Shown in pieces: positions 45,976-55,518 of a stretch of 64,000 nt of DNA (positions within the stretch are counted from its first letter, which is position 1; each line of letters opens with the position of its first letter). The notes beneath the pieces were generated by a model, which saw nothing but the letters and a program-made list of their open reading frames with translations, was not told the origin of the DNA and searched no databases. Origin of the DNA: DAOSEC01 sp035362935 (GTDB lineage: Bacteria; Bacillota_I; Bacilli_A; ML615J-28; CAG-313). Location of the stretch: the NCBI GenBank assembly GCA_035362935.1, contig DAOSEC010000006.1, positions 17,555 through 81,554 of the forward strand. Direction: 5' to 3'. Position numbers and translations under genes: made by a program.

Positions 45976-48402
45976 ATGAACAATCAACAATTTGTACTTG
46001 ATGCAAAGCATCACATAGAAGAAAAACTGACTAAATATTTTGGTGTTTCATCAAGTGAGGCAAACATGGAACAAGTCTACCGTGCCCTAAGTTTGGTGGT
46101 CGTAGATATGTTGCTAGACAAGAAAAAAAGTTTCAATCGCACTGTTAAGAATACAGAAAGCAAACGAGTGTACTACTTATCAATGGAATATTTAGTGGGT
46201 CGTTCTCTAAAAAATAATTTATACAATCTAGGAATCGTCGACGTATACAAAGAGGCTCTTTCCTCGTTTGGTGTAAACTTAGAGGAGTTATACGAGTTAG
46301 AACCAGATGCAGGACTAGGAAATGGTGGTTTAGGTCGTTTGGCAGCGTGCTATATGGACGCACTGTCGAGCCAAGATTACCCTGCTACAGGGTTTTCGAT
46401 TCGCTATGAATATGGACTATTCAAGCAAAAAATCGTTGACGGATGGCAAACAGAAATGCCGGATGTTTGGTTACCGGGTGGAGAAGTTTGGTTGGTCCCA
46501 AGAATGGATCGTATTTTAAAGGTTCGTTTTAATGGTCATATCAAAGAATACACAGATGAATTTGGTAAGTACAAAATCGAATATTTTGACTACAATGAAA
46601 TCGAAGCAGTTCCTTATGATATGTTAATGAGTGGAGCTGACAGCAAAGCAGTCAGTACACTACGTTTGTGGAGAGCAAGAAATGTTACCAAGTTTGATAT
46701 GAAGTCGTTTTCTCAAGGCGATTACATGAAAGCCATGAAAGAAGATTACGAAGCCGAACTCATTTCAAAAGTACTATATCCTTCCGATGATCACGCAGAG
46801 GGTAAGACATTAAGATTGAAACAACAATACTTCTTAGTATCTTCTTCGATTCAAAACATTGTTAATGATCATGTGAAGCGCTATGGGAATTTACATTCCT
46901 TACACGAACACGCAGCCATTCATATCAACGATACGCATCCAGCACTTTGTGTTCCAGAATTAATGCGTATTTTACTAGATGATTATGGGTTTTCATGGGA
47001 AGAAGCTTGGCATATCGTTACAAACACAATCGCTTATACCAACCACACGGTATTAGCAGAAGCACTTGAAACATGGACAGAAGATTTGATTGAACGAAAA
47101 TTACCTCGTATCCACATGATTATTAAAGAAATTAATCGTAGATATACCGCCGACTTGTGGAACAAATATCCTGGAGATTGGGAAAAAATTCAACGAATGT
47201 CAATTATTGCGTTTAATAAAATTCGTATGGCTAACTTAAGTATTGTTGGTTCGCATAAAGTCAACGGAGTATCCGCACTACATAGTAATATATTAAAAGA
47301 ATCCGTATTCAAGGATCATTACATTGATGAACCAGGAAAGTTCACAAATGTCACTAATGGAATTGCTCATCGCAGATGGCTAAATCAATCCAATCCAAGA
47401 TTGTGCAAATTACTCGATGAAAGAATTGGTCATGGGTATTATAAAAATGCAATGGAACTTGAAGAGTTTAAAAAATTTGCCAATGATGAAAAAGTATTGG
47501 CACAATTAGCTAAGATTAAACACGAAAATAAAGTTGATTTCGCTAACTATCTCTATCAAAAAACAGGGGTTGTGATTAATCCAAATTCAATCTTTGATGT
47601 ACAGGCTAAACGACTTCATGAGTACAAACGACAATTGCTTAATGTATTAAAAATAATTACATTATACAATCGATTAAAAGATAATCCAGATTTGGATATG
47701 TACCCTGAAACGTATATCTTCGCCGCAAAAGCTGCGCCTGGATATTATATGGCAAAAAAAGTGATCCAACTGATCAGCAAGTTAAGCAAAGAAATTGATC
47801 AACATCCAAAAATCAAAGAAAAACTAAACGTTGTATTCTTGGAAAACTATTGTGTGACGATGGCAGAAAAGCTAATTCCTGCATCAGACATCAGTGAACA
47901 AATTTCACTTGCTGGAAAAGAGGCAAGCGGAACTGGTAATATGAAGTTTATGATCAATGGAGCAATCACATTTGGAACACTAGATGGTGCAAATGTTGAA
48001 ATCTCAGAAGCAGTTGGAAACGACAATATTTTCATATTTGGTATGACATCACAAGAAGTTGAAGATTTATGGAAAAAAGGATATAACTCAACATACTATT
48101 ACAATAAGAATCAAGAATTGCGTCGAGTGATTGAAAGTTTAAAACACGGATTTGATGGACAAGAGTTCAAAGATATTGCAAACTATCTCTTAACGGAGTA
48201 TGGAATTGCGGATCCTTATATGTGTTTAGCAGATTATGAAGACTATATGGATGTGTATGCAAAGGTTAAAAAAGCATATTTAAACCCTAAATTATGGCAG
48301 AAAATGGCAGCCATTAACATAGCAAAAGCAGGAATTTTCTCTGCGGATCGAAGCATTCATGAATACGCAGAAAACATTTGGAACTTAAAAAAAGTCAAAT
48401 AA
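45976..48402 (+). CDS. glgP: Glycogen phosphorylase
   Basis: An 808-residue PLP-dependent GT35 enzyme that releases glucose-1-phosphate from glycogen. N-terminal YYLSMEYLVGRSLKNNL, the ELEPDAGLGNGGLGRLAACYMD motif, HINDTHPAL and the PLP-binding EASGTGNMKFMINGAITFGTLDGAN segment (Lys657) are intact. It closes the glg cluster, so the same transcript carries both building and breakdown enzymes; control is therefore likely allosteric. It ends 77 bases before pfkA, which has its own promoter. Confidence 0.97.
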   Translation: MNNQQFVLDAKHHIEEKLTKYFGVSSSEANMEQVYRALSLVVVDMLLDKKKSFNRTVKNTESKRVYYLSMEYLVGRSLKNNLYNLGIVDVYKEALSSFGVNLEELYELEPDAGLGNGGLGRLAACYMDALSSQDYPATGFSIRYEYGLFKQKIVDGWQTEMPDVWLPGGEVWLVPRMDRILKVRFNGHIKEYTDEFGKYKIEYFDYNEIEAVPYDMLMSGADSKAVSTLRLWRARNVTKFDMKSFSQGDYMKAMKEDYEAELISKVLYPSDDHAEGKTLRLKQQYFLVSSSIQNIVNDHVKRYGNLHSLHEHAAIHINDTHPALCVPELMRILLDDYGFSWEEAWHIVTNTIAYTNHTVLAEALETWTEDLIERKLPRIHMIIKEINRRYTADLWNKYPGDWEKIQRMSIIAFNKIRMANLSIVGSHKVNGVSALHSNILKESVFKDHYIDEPGKFTNVTNGIAHRRWLNQSNPRLCKLLDERIGHGYYKNAMELEEFKKFANDEKVLAQLAKIKHENKVDFANYLYQKTGVVINPNSIFDVQAKRLHEYKRQLLNVLKIITLYNRLKDNPDLDMYPETYIFAAKAAPGYYMAKKVIQLISKLSKEIDQHPKIKEKLNVVFLENYCVTMAEKLIPASDISEQISLAGKEASGTGNMKFMINGAITFGTLDGANVEISEAVGNDNIFIFGMTSQEVEDLWKKGYNSTYYYNKNQELRRVIESLKHGFDGQEFKDIANYLLTEYGIADPYMCLADYEDYMDVYAKVKKAYLNPKLWQKMAAINIAKAGIFSADRSIHEYAENIWNLKKVK

Positions 48403-48441
48403 TCTAAGAAAATGTTTTCATATTTAAAGATGAAAAGATTA

Positions 48442-48450
48442 TGATATAAT
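48442..48450 (+). promoter_or_regulatory. Extended -10 promoter of pfkA-pyk (TGATATAAT)
   Basis: A consensus extended -10 lies 29 bases upstream of the pfkA ATG. A weak hairpin TTTTCAT/ATGAAAA (about 48415-48436) without a T run lies just upstream. Confidence 0.65.
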
Positions 48451-48479
48451 AGTTAAGGTTTATAGAATGGGTGATAGAA

Positions 48480-49439
48480 ATGATTAAAAAGATAGGAGTA
48501 CTAACATCCGGTGGTGACGCACCGGGGATGAATGCCACCATAAGATCTGTTGTAAGAGCAGGTATTTATTATGGTCTTGAAGTGTATGGAATTCATGACG
48601 GTTATTTAGGACTTGTTGAAGGCAACATAGAACTGATGACAAGAACCGCTGTTAGAGAAATCATTAATCGTGGAGGAACCATTTTAGGATCTGCGAGATT
48701 ACAATCATTTACAAATTACGAAACCCGTTTAAAAGGAATCGAACATTTAGAAAAACTAGGAATTGAAGCACTCGTAGTGATTGGTGGCGACGGAACGTAC
48801 CGGGGCGCATTAGAACTCACAAAAATGGGAATTAATTGCATCGGCCTACCTGGAACCATTGATAATGACATTGCGACAACAGACTATACTATCGGATTTG
48901 ATACCGCTGTCAATACAGCAGTAGAAGCCGTCGATAGATTAAGAGATACATCAAGTTCTCATCAACGATGTACCATCGTTGAAGTCATGGGAAGACACTG
49001 TGGTGACATTGCGATTACAACAGCAATAGCGACTGGTGCCGAAATGGTGATTACCGAAGAAACTGGATTTGACTTACCAAAGGTACTAGATGAAATCCGT
49101 CAAGCAAAGAAAAACAACAAGCGTCATGCATTGATTATCATAAGTGAAAACATCACGGATGTTCATGCATTAGCGAAGTTAGTTCAAGAATACTCTGGTT
49201 TTGAAACGAGAGCCACGGTATTAGGTCATATTCAAAGAGGTGGAAACCCATCCGTATTTGACCGTGTTCTTGCGAGTAGACTTGGGATTGCGGCTGTTGA
49301 ATTGTTGCTTGAGGGCAAAGGCGGAAGATGTATTGGTATTGTAAACAATGAAATTGTAGACTCACCACTAGAAGATGCATTTGTCAAAAAGCAAAGCAAA
49401 ATATCAAAACAAATTCGAATCACCGATGTACTATTATAA
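48480..49439 (+). CDS. pfkA: ATP-dependent 6-phosphofructokinase
   Basis: 319 residues, the exact usual length of bacterial PfkA. It phosphorylates fructose-6-phosphate to the 1,6-bisphosphate. Motifs are LTSGGDAPGMNATIR, VIGGDGTYRGA (ATP site; Gly after GGDG indicates ATP use), GLPGTIDNDIATTDYTIGFDTA with the catalytic Asp, and VEVMGRHCGD. ATG 48480 follows GGGTGAT; a GTG at 48471 is an alternative. pyk starts 11 bases downstream, the usual pfkA-pyk pair. Confidence 0.97.
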   Translation: MIKKIGVLTSGGDAPGMNATIRSVVRAGIYYGLEVYGIHDGYLGLVEGNIELMTRTAVREIINRGGTILGSARLQSFTNYETRLKGIEHLEKLGIEALVVIGGDGTYRGALELTKMGINCIGLPGTIDNDIATTDYTIGFDTAVNTAVEAVDRLRDTSSSHQRCTIVEVMGRHCGDIAITTAIATGAEMVITEETGFDLPKVLDEIRQAKKNNKRHALIIISENITDVHALAKLVQEYSGFETRATVLGHIQRGGNPSVFDRVLASRLGIAAVELLLEGKGGRCIGIVNNEIVDSPLEDAFVKKQSKISKQIRITDVLL

Positions 49440-49450
49440 GGGGAAAAAAG

Positions 49451-50884
49451 ATGAAACAATTTAGAAACACTAAAATTGTATGTACCATAGGACCAGCATG
49501 CGAAAGTGAAGAAATGCTAAGAAAGCTAATTCTTGCGGGAATGAATGTCGCAAGATTAAACTTTTCGCATGGAGATTTTGAAGAACACGGTGGAAGAATA
49601 GAACGAATCAGAAAATTAAATCAAGAATTAGGCACAAATGTTGCCATTTTGCTTGATACTAAAGGACCAGAAATTAGAACACATAAATTTGAAAATGGCG
49701 GTGTCACTCTATTTAAGGATGATATTGTTCGCGTTACCACAGATGAGGTATTAGGAACAACCGAACGCTTTTCGATTACACACCCTAATTTGATTAACGA
49801 TGTTAAAATTGGGGGTAAAATTTTAGTAGATGATGGAAACTTAACACTTGATATTATTGACCTAGATTTCAAAAACCGCGATATTATATGTAAAGTTCGA
49901 AACGATGCTTACATTAAAGACCGAAGAGGAATCAATGTACCAGATATTAAACTATCTCTTGATTTCGTTTCAGCAAAAGATAAAGCAGATATTGAATTCG
50001 GGTGTGATATGGATGTTGATTTTATCGCTGCATCCTTCACACGTAGAGCACAAGATGTAATTGACATTAGACAAATCCTAATCAACAAAGGAAAACCTCA
50101 TATTCAAATTGTATCAAAAATTGAAAATAGCGAAGGTGTTGAAAACTTAGAAGAAATCATCGCTGTATCTGAGGGGATCATGGTTGCTCGTGGTGACTTA
50201 GGGGTTGAAGTACCTACTGAAGAAGTTCCAGTTATCCAACGTAAAATTATTCATAAGTGTCAAATGAGAAACACAGTTGTGATTACGGCAACACAAATGC
50301 TTGAATCTATGCAAAAAAATCCTCGTCCAACACGAGCAGAAGCTAGTGATGTGGCCAACGCTGTATTAGCAGGAACCGATGCAGTGATGTTAAGTGGGGA
50401 AACCGCAGCTGGTAAGTATCCAATCGAAGCAGTTACAATGATGGCAAACATTGCAAAACGTATGGAACAAGAAATCGATTACTCAAGAATGATTGATCGT
50501 GCCATGATGTTTCGTGAAAAAGACATTACCTCTACGATTGCATTAGCCGTCGCAGAGTCTTCAAGACAACTAGATGCAACTGCCATTATTACACCTACTT
50601 CATCTGGATATACAGCAAAAACATTATCACAATACCGTCCAAAGGCACCAATTGTAGCGCTTGCTCCGACGGCACAAGTGGTACGAAGCTTAGCTTTAAA
50701 TTGGGGTGTTCACGCGGTTGTTGTTGATTTAAAGCAATCCTTTGATGGATTGTTAAAGCAAGCACTCTCAACAGCAACAAAGGAATTTGACCTTCAAAAG
50801 GGAGATACTGTTATCGTAACCGCTGGATTACCAATAGGAAAATCTGGTTCAACAAATATGATGAAGATCGAAACGATTGAATAA
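49451..50884 (+). CDS. pyk: Pyruvate kinase
   Basis: A 477-residue enzyme making pyruvate and ATP from phosphoenolpyruvate. The N-terminal TKIVCTIGPACESEE, RLNFSHGDFEEH, DTKGPEIRTHKFE, the active-site segment IVSKIENSEGVENLEEII (catalytic Lys) and VVITATQMLESMQKNPRPTRAEASDVANAVLAGTDAVMLSGETA are complete. It lacks the extra PEP-utiliser domain found at the C-terminus of Bacillus Pyk. A palindrome follows the stop. Confidence 0.97.
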   Translation: MKQFRNTKIVCTIGPACESEEMLRKLILAGMNVARLNFSHGDFEEHGGRIERIRKLNQELGTNVAILLDTKGPEIRTHKFENGGVTLFKDDIVRVTTDEVLGTTERFSITHPNLINDVKIGGKILVDDGNLTLDIIDLDFKNRDIICKVRNDAYIKDRRGINVPDIKLSLDFVSAKDKADIEFGCDMDVDFIAASFTRRAQDVIDIRQILINKGKPHIQIVSKIENSEGVENLEEIIAVSEGIMVARGDLGVEVPTEEVPVIQRKIIHKCQMRNTVVITATQMLESMQKNPRPTRAEASDVANAVLAGTDAVMLSGETAAGKYPIEAVTMMANIAKRMEQEIDYSRMIDRAMMFREKDITSTIALAVAESSRQLDATAIITPTSSGYTAKTLSQYRPKAPIVALAPTAQVVRSLALNWGVHAVVVDLKQSFDGLLKQALSTATKEFDLQKGDTVIVTAGLPIGKSGSTNMMKIETIE

Positions 50885-50891
50885 AAACACT

Positions 50892-50915
50892 AAAAGGAAG
50901 CATATGCTTCCTTTT
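50892..50915 (+). terminator. Palindromic terminator after pyk
   Basis: A perfect 24-base palindrome of the AAAAGGAAGC/GCTTCCTTTT type, with almost no loop and a short T tract. It could act in either direction. Confidence 0.65.
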
Positions 50916-50940
50916 AAAATACGTTTTCATAAATGAACGG

Positions 50941-50969
50941 TTGTATCGTGTTGACAAACGTGTTATAAT
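50941..50969 (+). promoter_or_regulatory. Promoter of short RNA upstream of metG
   Basis: TTGTAT (50941-50946), a 17-bp spacer and extended -10 TGTTATAAT (50961-50969). The nearer TTGACA at 50951 is only 7 bases from the -10 and is not a working -35 for it. Confidence 0.6.
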
Positions 50970-50974
50970 GATAG

Positions 50975-51040
50975 TGGCAATTGATGTATGCCAAAGGAAG
51001 TTATCACGTAAAACACTTTTTGTTTACTGATAACTTTTTT
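50975..51040 (+). ncRNA. Candidate about 65-nt RNA ending in its own terminator
   Basis: A hairpin TGGCA/TGCCA (50975-50993) and an SD-like AAAGGAAG are followed by a long terminator. The terminator pairs AAGTTATCA (50998-51006) with TGATAACTT (51028-51036), with further GTAAAACA/TGTTTAC pairing inside, then TTTTTT. The unit therefore has a promoter and a terminator of its own, 160 bases before metG. It is either a small RNA or an attenuated leader. It matches no RNA family I recognise. Confidence 0.5.
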
Positions 51041-51062
51041 GCTTTATATAAAGGTAATCATA

Positions 51063-51199
51063 TGATATAATATTCATATTGGTTCGTAACATGAAAATAC
51101 AATTATCTCTAAAGGATGTCTTGCGTTTTCACATTAACTCCACTTAACAAACAAATGGAGTTATGTTATAATTATTTTACAAAAATTGGAGGAGTATGT
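51063..51199 (+). promoter_or_regulatory. metG upstream region: two extended -10 promoters and an inverted repeat
   Basis: TGATATAAT (51063-51071) and TGTTATAAT (51164-51172) are both extended -10 boxes; the second is 28 bases before metG. Directly upstream of it lies an 8-bp inverted repeat, TAACTCCA (51135-51142) with TGGAGTTA (51156-51163), where a -35 would be. It could be an operator or an RNA hairpin. No T-box or SAM-riboswitch consensus is seen. Confidence 0.55.
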
Positions 51200-53131
51200 A
51201 TGAAAAAAACATGCTATGTAACAACACCTATTTATTACTCTAGTGGTACGGTTCATATCGGAAATAGTTATACCTCAGTGGTATGTGATGTCTTTGCTAG
51301 ATTTAATCGCCAAATTGGAAATGATACTTGGTATTTAACAGGTATGGATGAACATGGGCAAAAAATCGAAGAAGCTGCAAAGAAGGCACAGCTATCTCCA
51401 AAAGCATATGTTGATAAAATTGCATTACAAACAAAACAAATTTGGAAAGATCTAAACATTTCGTATGATGACTTTATTTGCACATCAGAAGAAAGACACG
51501 AAACCGTTGTACAAGCAATTTTCGAACAATTGTTAACACAAGGAGATATTTATTTAGGAAAATATGCGGGAAACTATTGCATTCCTTGTGAAACATTTTG
51601 GACTAAAACACAACTAGTAGAGGAACAAAATTGTCCAGATTGTGGTAGACCAACCACTATGGTAGAAGAAGATAGTTATTTTTTAAACTTAAAAAAATAT
51701 TCCAATCGATTGTTACAATACATCAAAGACAATCCTGATTTTATCCAACCCGAAACACGCAAGAATGAAGTTGTTTCTTTTATTGAATCTGGTTTAGAAG
51801 ACTTGTGTGTCAGCCGTACCTCCTTCAAATGGGGTGTGCCGGTGTTAAGTAACCCAAAACATGTTGTTTATGTATGGATTGATGCATTGAGCAACTATAT
51901 TAGTGCTCTTGGCTATAAATCAAATAACGATGAAAAATATCAAAAATATTGGGTAAATGGAGATGAAGTTGTTCATGTTGTTGGAAAAGACATTTTAAGA
52001 TTTCATGCGATTTACTGGCCAATCATGTTAATGGCATTAAACGTCCCAATTAAGTTTAAGTTAATTGCACATGGATGGATCCTTCAAAAAGAAGGTAAGA
52101 TGAGCAAATCAAAAGGAAACTACATATATTCAAACCAATTAATTGATCGTTATGGTGTAGATGCAACGCGCTACTATTTAACCAAAGAAATGCCATTAGG
52201 AAATGATGGTTTGTTTTCGTTTGAACGTTTTGTTGACCGATACAATACCGATTTAGCAAATGATTTAGGAAATTTAGTGAGCCGAACGATTACGATGATC
52301 CAAAAGTACTTTGATGGACATTTATCGTATTACAAAGGTGATGTTACAACATTTGATGCATCATTGAAAGAAGTAGCGATGAATGCCGTTAGAAACTCCA
52401 AAGAACAGTTTGGATCGTTCCGTTTACAAAATGCATGTAACGAAATTTGGACATTGATTTCACGTGCAAACAAATACATTGATGAAACATTGCCATGGGG
52501 TCTTGCGAAAGACGAATCAAAAACAAGACAACTTGAATCAGTAATGTATCATTTGGCTGAGAGTTTACGCATGATTGCAATTTTAATTGCTCCAATTATG
52601 ACAAACACTTCAGAAAAAATCTTAGAATATCTAGGTGTGGATGACTCACTTAAGACATATGATAGCATTCAAGTGTTTGGACAAATCAAAAACACAACCG
52701 TCGCATCAAAAGTTGAACCACTCTTTAAACGTTTAGATGTAAGTGAAGAATTAAAATATCATGAAGAAAAAGCAAATCCAGGAAAAGTTGAACCAGTCAA
52801 AGAGACTGTTTCCGAAATTTCAATCGAAGATTTTAGCAAAATTGAAATCCGTGTGGGAGAGGTTTTAAGTTGTGCAAAACATCCCGATGCAGATAAACTA
52901 CTCGTTTCTCAAATCAAAGTTGGGGATAGAGTTCACCAAATTGTATCTGGAATTGCAAAACATTATACACCAGAACAAATGGTTGGTAAAAAGTTAGCAG
53001 TTATTACAAACCTAAAACCAGTCAAATTACGTGGTGTATTATCAGAAGGTATGATTTTAGCAGCATCTTCTGAGAACGACCTAGAAGTTGTTGAACTAAA
53101 TAACATGCCATCAGGCGCAAAAATAAAGTAG
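51200..53131 (+). CDS. metG: Methionyl-tRNA synthetase
   Basis: A 643-residue class I synthetase charging tRNA-Met. ATG 51200 follows TTGGAGGAG; an upstream in-frame extension to 51116 crosses the inverted repeat and is not credible. Motifs are YYSSGTVHIGNSY (the HIGH box reads HIGN), KMSKSKGN, and a Cys pair set (CIPC ... CPDC) for zinc. A C-terminal EMAP/Trbp111-type tRNA-binding domain (about residues 540-643, IEIRVGEVLSCAKHPDADKLLVSQI) is fused. It is followed 13 bases later by a CPA2 antiporter. Confidence 0.97.
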   Translation: MKKTCYVTTPIYYSSGTVHIGNSYTSVVCDVFARFNRQIGNDTWYLTGMDEHGQKIEEAAKKAQLSPKAYVDKIALQTKQIWKDLNISYDDFICTSEERHETVVQAIFEQLLTQGDIYLGKYAGNYCIPCETFWTKTQLVEEQNCPDCGRPTTMVEEDSYFLNLKKYSNRLLQYIKDNPDFIQPETRKNEVVSFIESGLEDLCVSRTSFKWGVPVLSNPKHVVYVWIDALSNYISALGYKSNNDEKYQKYWVNGDEVVHVVGKDILRFHAIYWPIMLMALNVPIKFKLIAHGWILQKEGKMSKSKGNYIYSNQLIDRYGVDATRYYLTKEMPLGNDGLFSFERFVDRYNTDLANDLGNLVSRTITMIQKYFDGHLSYYKGDVTTFDASLKEVAMNAVRNSKEQFGSFRLQNACNEIWTLISRANKYIDETLPWGLAKDESKTRQLESVMYHLAESLRMIAILIAPIMTNTSEKILEYLGVDDSLKTYDSIQVFGQIKNTTVASKVEPLFKRLDVSEELKYHEEKANPGKVEPVKETVSEISIEDFSKIEIRVGEVLSCAKHPDADKLLVSQIKVGDRVHQIVSGIAKHYTPEQMVGKKLAVITNLKPVKLRGVLSEGMILAASSENDLEVVELNNMPSGAKIK

Positions 53132-53144
53132 GTGAACAGTTTTC

Positions 53145-54404
53145 ATGTTTCCGTTTTTAGCAGGGGGACACGGTTCCTCAACTGAAATATTCATAGCTAT
53201 CATGATTTTACTAGGGTTATCCCTTTTAATATCAGTGGTACTTGGGTATTTTAAAATCAATTTCTTGCCAAAATTCACAGTTGAAATTATTGTTGGTTTA
53301 GCAATTGGTGCTGTATTTAACTCTGTTGTGGGTAAATATCATCAAGAAGGCATTGTAGAAGGATTGTACGTCTTTGGCTTAGCATTTCTACTATTTTTAT
53401 CAGGCTTAGATGCTGACTTTACTGTGTTTAAGGACCGAAGAAGAAATACAAAAGATCATATCAATGTTGTAACACTCAGTATTCTTACACTCATCGCAAT
53501 TTATGGGTTGTCGTTTGGAGCATCATGGTTTTTCGTCGAATACTTTGTTGGGGGAACTTGGCAGGGAATCGTCTTACTAACGATTACACTATCAGCATCG
53601 TTTGCGAGTGTGATTGTACCAATGATTCACCAATCTGACGTTTGTCATACCACAATAGGAAACTACATCAATACAGTTTCAACCCTATCCGAACTGGTAT
53701 CAATCATTTTATTATCTATCTTTATGATTGCAAACGGGATTAGTAGCCATCCAAATCCTTGGTTATATATTGTTGTAGCAATTATCCTTGTTTTGATGTA
53801 TTTATTCCATCATGCTTCAAAAATTAAACATTTCGAGTTTATGAAAAAAAGTTTTGGTAAATTAAATTTACGAGCGATTGTATTTATCTTGTTAATTTTA
53901 ATTTATGTTTCAGAACTAGCTGGTGGAGAATTTATTCTTGGAGCCTTCTTAGCCGGTATGGCAATTCGACTTGCAAAACCAAAAGAAGAAGTTGTAAAAA
54001 AGTTAGAATTTGTTGGATATGGATTGTTTATTCCTGTTTTCTTTATCATCATAGGAACGAGAATTGACATTACCTTATTGTTCTCCGACACAAAATTTAT
54101 GTTGCTTACTCTCGTGTTGTTCTTGTTGATTATCATCACGAAAGCGCCAATTATGATTTTAATGAAATGGTATAAGTTTGGAACATCCTTTGTTACAACA
54201 TTACTTCTCTCATGTGGAATCATTGTTGCGATTGCAGCAAAAAGTATGGGTATTTTTAGCGATTACTTTAGTTATGCTTTGATGATTGCGAGTGTTCTTA
54301 CTTGTATCATATCACCATTAGTATTTAGAATTAAATTTCCATACTATTATATTTCTTCAAATTATGAAGAAGCAAGTATTGGAAGCCACGATTCTCATCA
54401 TTAA
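53145..54404 (+). CDS. CPA2-type cation/proton antiporter
   Basis: A 419-residue membrane protein with about twelve or thirteen helices of the Na+/H+ exchanger fold (Kef/CPA2). It has AFLLFLSGLDADFTVFKD (a conserved membrane-embedded region with Asp pair) and GGEFILGAFLAGMAIR. There is no TrkA-N/RCK nucleotide-binding domain, so gating is unlike KefB/C. It has a His-rich N-terminus and C-terminus (ESHDSHH type). It presumably exchanges K+ or Na+ for H+. It may share a transcript with metG (13-base gap). Confidence 0.9.
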   Translation: MFPFLAGGHGSSTEIFIAIMILLGLSLLISVVLGYFKINFLPKFTVEIIVGLAIGAVFNSVVGKYHQEGIVEGLYVFGLAFLLFLSGLDADFTVFKDRRRNTKDHINVVTLSILTLIAIYGLSFGASWFFVEYFVGGTWQGIVLLTITLSASFASVIVPMIHQSDVCHTTIGNYINTVSTLSELVSIILLSIFMIANGISSHPNPWLYIVVAIILVLMYLFHHASKIKHFEFMKKSFGKLNLRAIVFILLILIYVSELAGGEFILGAFLAGMAIRLAKPKEEVVKKLEFVGYGLFIPVFFIIIGTRIDITLLFSDTKFMLLTLVLFLLIIITKAPIMILMKWYKFGTSFVTTLLLSCGIIVAIAAKSMGIFSDYFSYALMIASVLTCIISPLVFRIKFPYYYISSNYEEASIGSHDSHH

Positions 54405-54428
54405 TTATTTAGAAAGTGTGGTTTTATC

Positions 54429-55337
54429 GTGCCAAAATTCATTAAATCAAATCCAACTTTGGAAAAAATATTAGGCGTTATTATTGGAACATTAATCTAT
54501 TCCATCGCTGTTGTATGGTTACTTGACTTAGGAAAGTTTTTTGCTGGAGGAATTACAGGTATTTCACAGATCATTTCTCGTGTATTCGAAGACTTTTTGG
54601 GAATTACATTCTCGATGGGTTACATCTTATTAGCAATTAACATCCCACTCTTTGTTATTGGGTGGAAGCAAGTAAGTAAGCGATTTGCAATGTTAACACT
54701 ACTCTCAATTATCTTACAATCGGTATTTATCTTAGGATTAGAAATACTAAGGGATCAATTTGGTTTTCAACCATTTGCTTCACTATCAAATAACTTTGAA
54801 GCAAATCGATTACTAATCGCTGTGATTGGTGGATTGGTTGCTGCTGTGGGTGCGGGTATTTGTTTAAGACAGGGAGCTTCAACTGGTGGTATGGACATCA
54901 TTGCTCAATACTTAGTGATGAAGCGAGATATTCCTTTCACAAAGTATTCCTTAACGGTTGATGTAATCATTATTTCTCTGTCGGGAATCTTGTTTGATAT
55001 CAATACAGCAATCTACACTGTTGTACGTATGATTATTTATATGCTAGTAATCGATAGAATCTATACAATGTATAAATATATGAAAGTTACAATTGTGACT
55101 GAAAAAGAAGAAGAAATGTCAAATGCATTTACAAGTCAATTTCAACATGGTGTAACGATTTTCAAAGCAATTGGTGCTTATCATAGAAAAGAACGTGCAG
55201 TGTTAGAAATCGTAGTGTTAACTTACGAAGTTCCATCATATGTTGATACAGCTCGGAAAATTGATGCGAATGCATTTATTTCGGTTGTTGAAGTAAAAGT
55301 AGTTCGCGGTAAGTTTAACAAACGTGCTATAACATAA
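54429..55337 (+). CDS. YitT family membrane protein (DUF161 + DUF2179)
   Basis: A 302-residue protein starting at GTG 54429. Five or six transmembrane segments form the YitT/DUF161 part (residues about 12-205), including GGITGISQIISR and QGASTGGMDIIAQYL, the family repeats. The last 85 residues are the soluble DUF2179 domain (VTIVTEKEEEMSNAF ... ISVVEVKVVRGKF). The family's function is not settled. It starts 24 bases after the antiporter and ends in a strong terminator. Confidence 0.93.
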   Translation: MPKFIKSNPTLEKILGVIIGTLIYSIAVVWLLDLGKFFAGGITGISQIISRVFEDFLGITFSMGYILLAINIPLFVIGWKQVSKRFAMLTLLSIILQSVFILGLEILRDQFGFQPFASLSNNFEANRLLIAVIGGLVAAVGAGICLRQGASTGGMDIIAQYLVMKRDIPFTKYSLTVDVIIISLSGILFDINTAIYTVVRMIIYMLVIDRIYTMYKYMKVTIVTEKEEEMSNAFTSQFQHGVTIFKAIGAYHRKERAVLEIVVLTYEVPSYVDTARKIDANAFISVVEVKVVRGKFNKRAIT

Positions 55338-55351
55338 TTACAATTAATTAA

Positions 55352-55399
55352 AAAAAGAGTGGTTTTCCTGCTTGTGGCGTGATAAACCCTCTTTTTTTT
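55352..55399 (+). terminator. Rho-independent terminator
   Basis: An AAAAAAAGAG(T)GGTTT/AAACC-CTCTTTTTTTT stem with a roughly 19-base loop and T8. It closes the metG-YitT unit and marks the left border of the accessory module. Confidence 0.9.
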
Positions 55400-55435
55400 G
55401 TCTAAAAAAACTTACGAAGTACAAAAAAGTGTTGT

Positions 55436-55464
55436 TTGACATAGTCCAATGAATGTGCTAGACT
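55436..55464 (+). promoter_or_regulatory. Sigma-A promoter of metzincin-ABC operon
   Basis: TTGACA (55436-55441), 17-bp spacer, TAGACT (55459-55464), 54 bases before the first codon. Confidence 0.75.
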
Positions 55465-55518
55465 AAAATTAACATTGAAGAATAAACTTTTTAAATTCTA
55501 TAATTCAGGAGACTAGTA

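Noticed and set aside
50951..50969. TTGACA plus TATAAT as a classical promoter before metG
   Set aside because: The spacer is only 7 bases; the working -35 is more likely TTGTAT at 50941.
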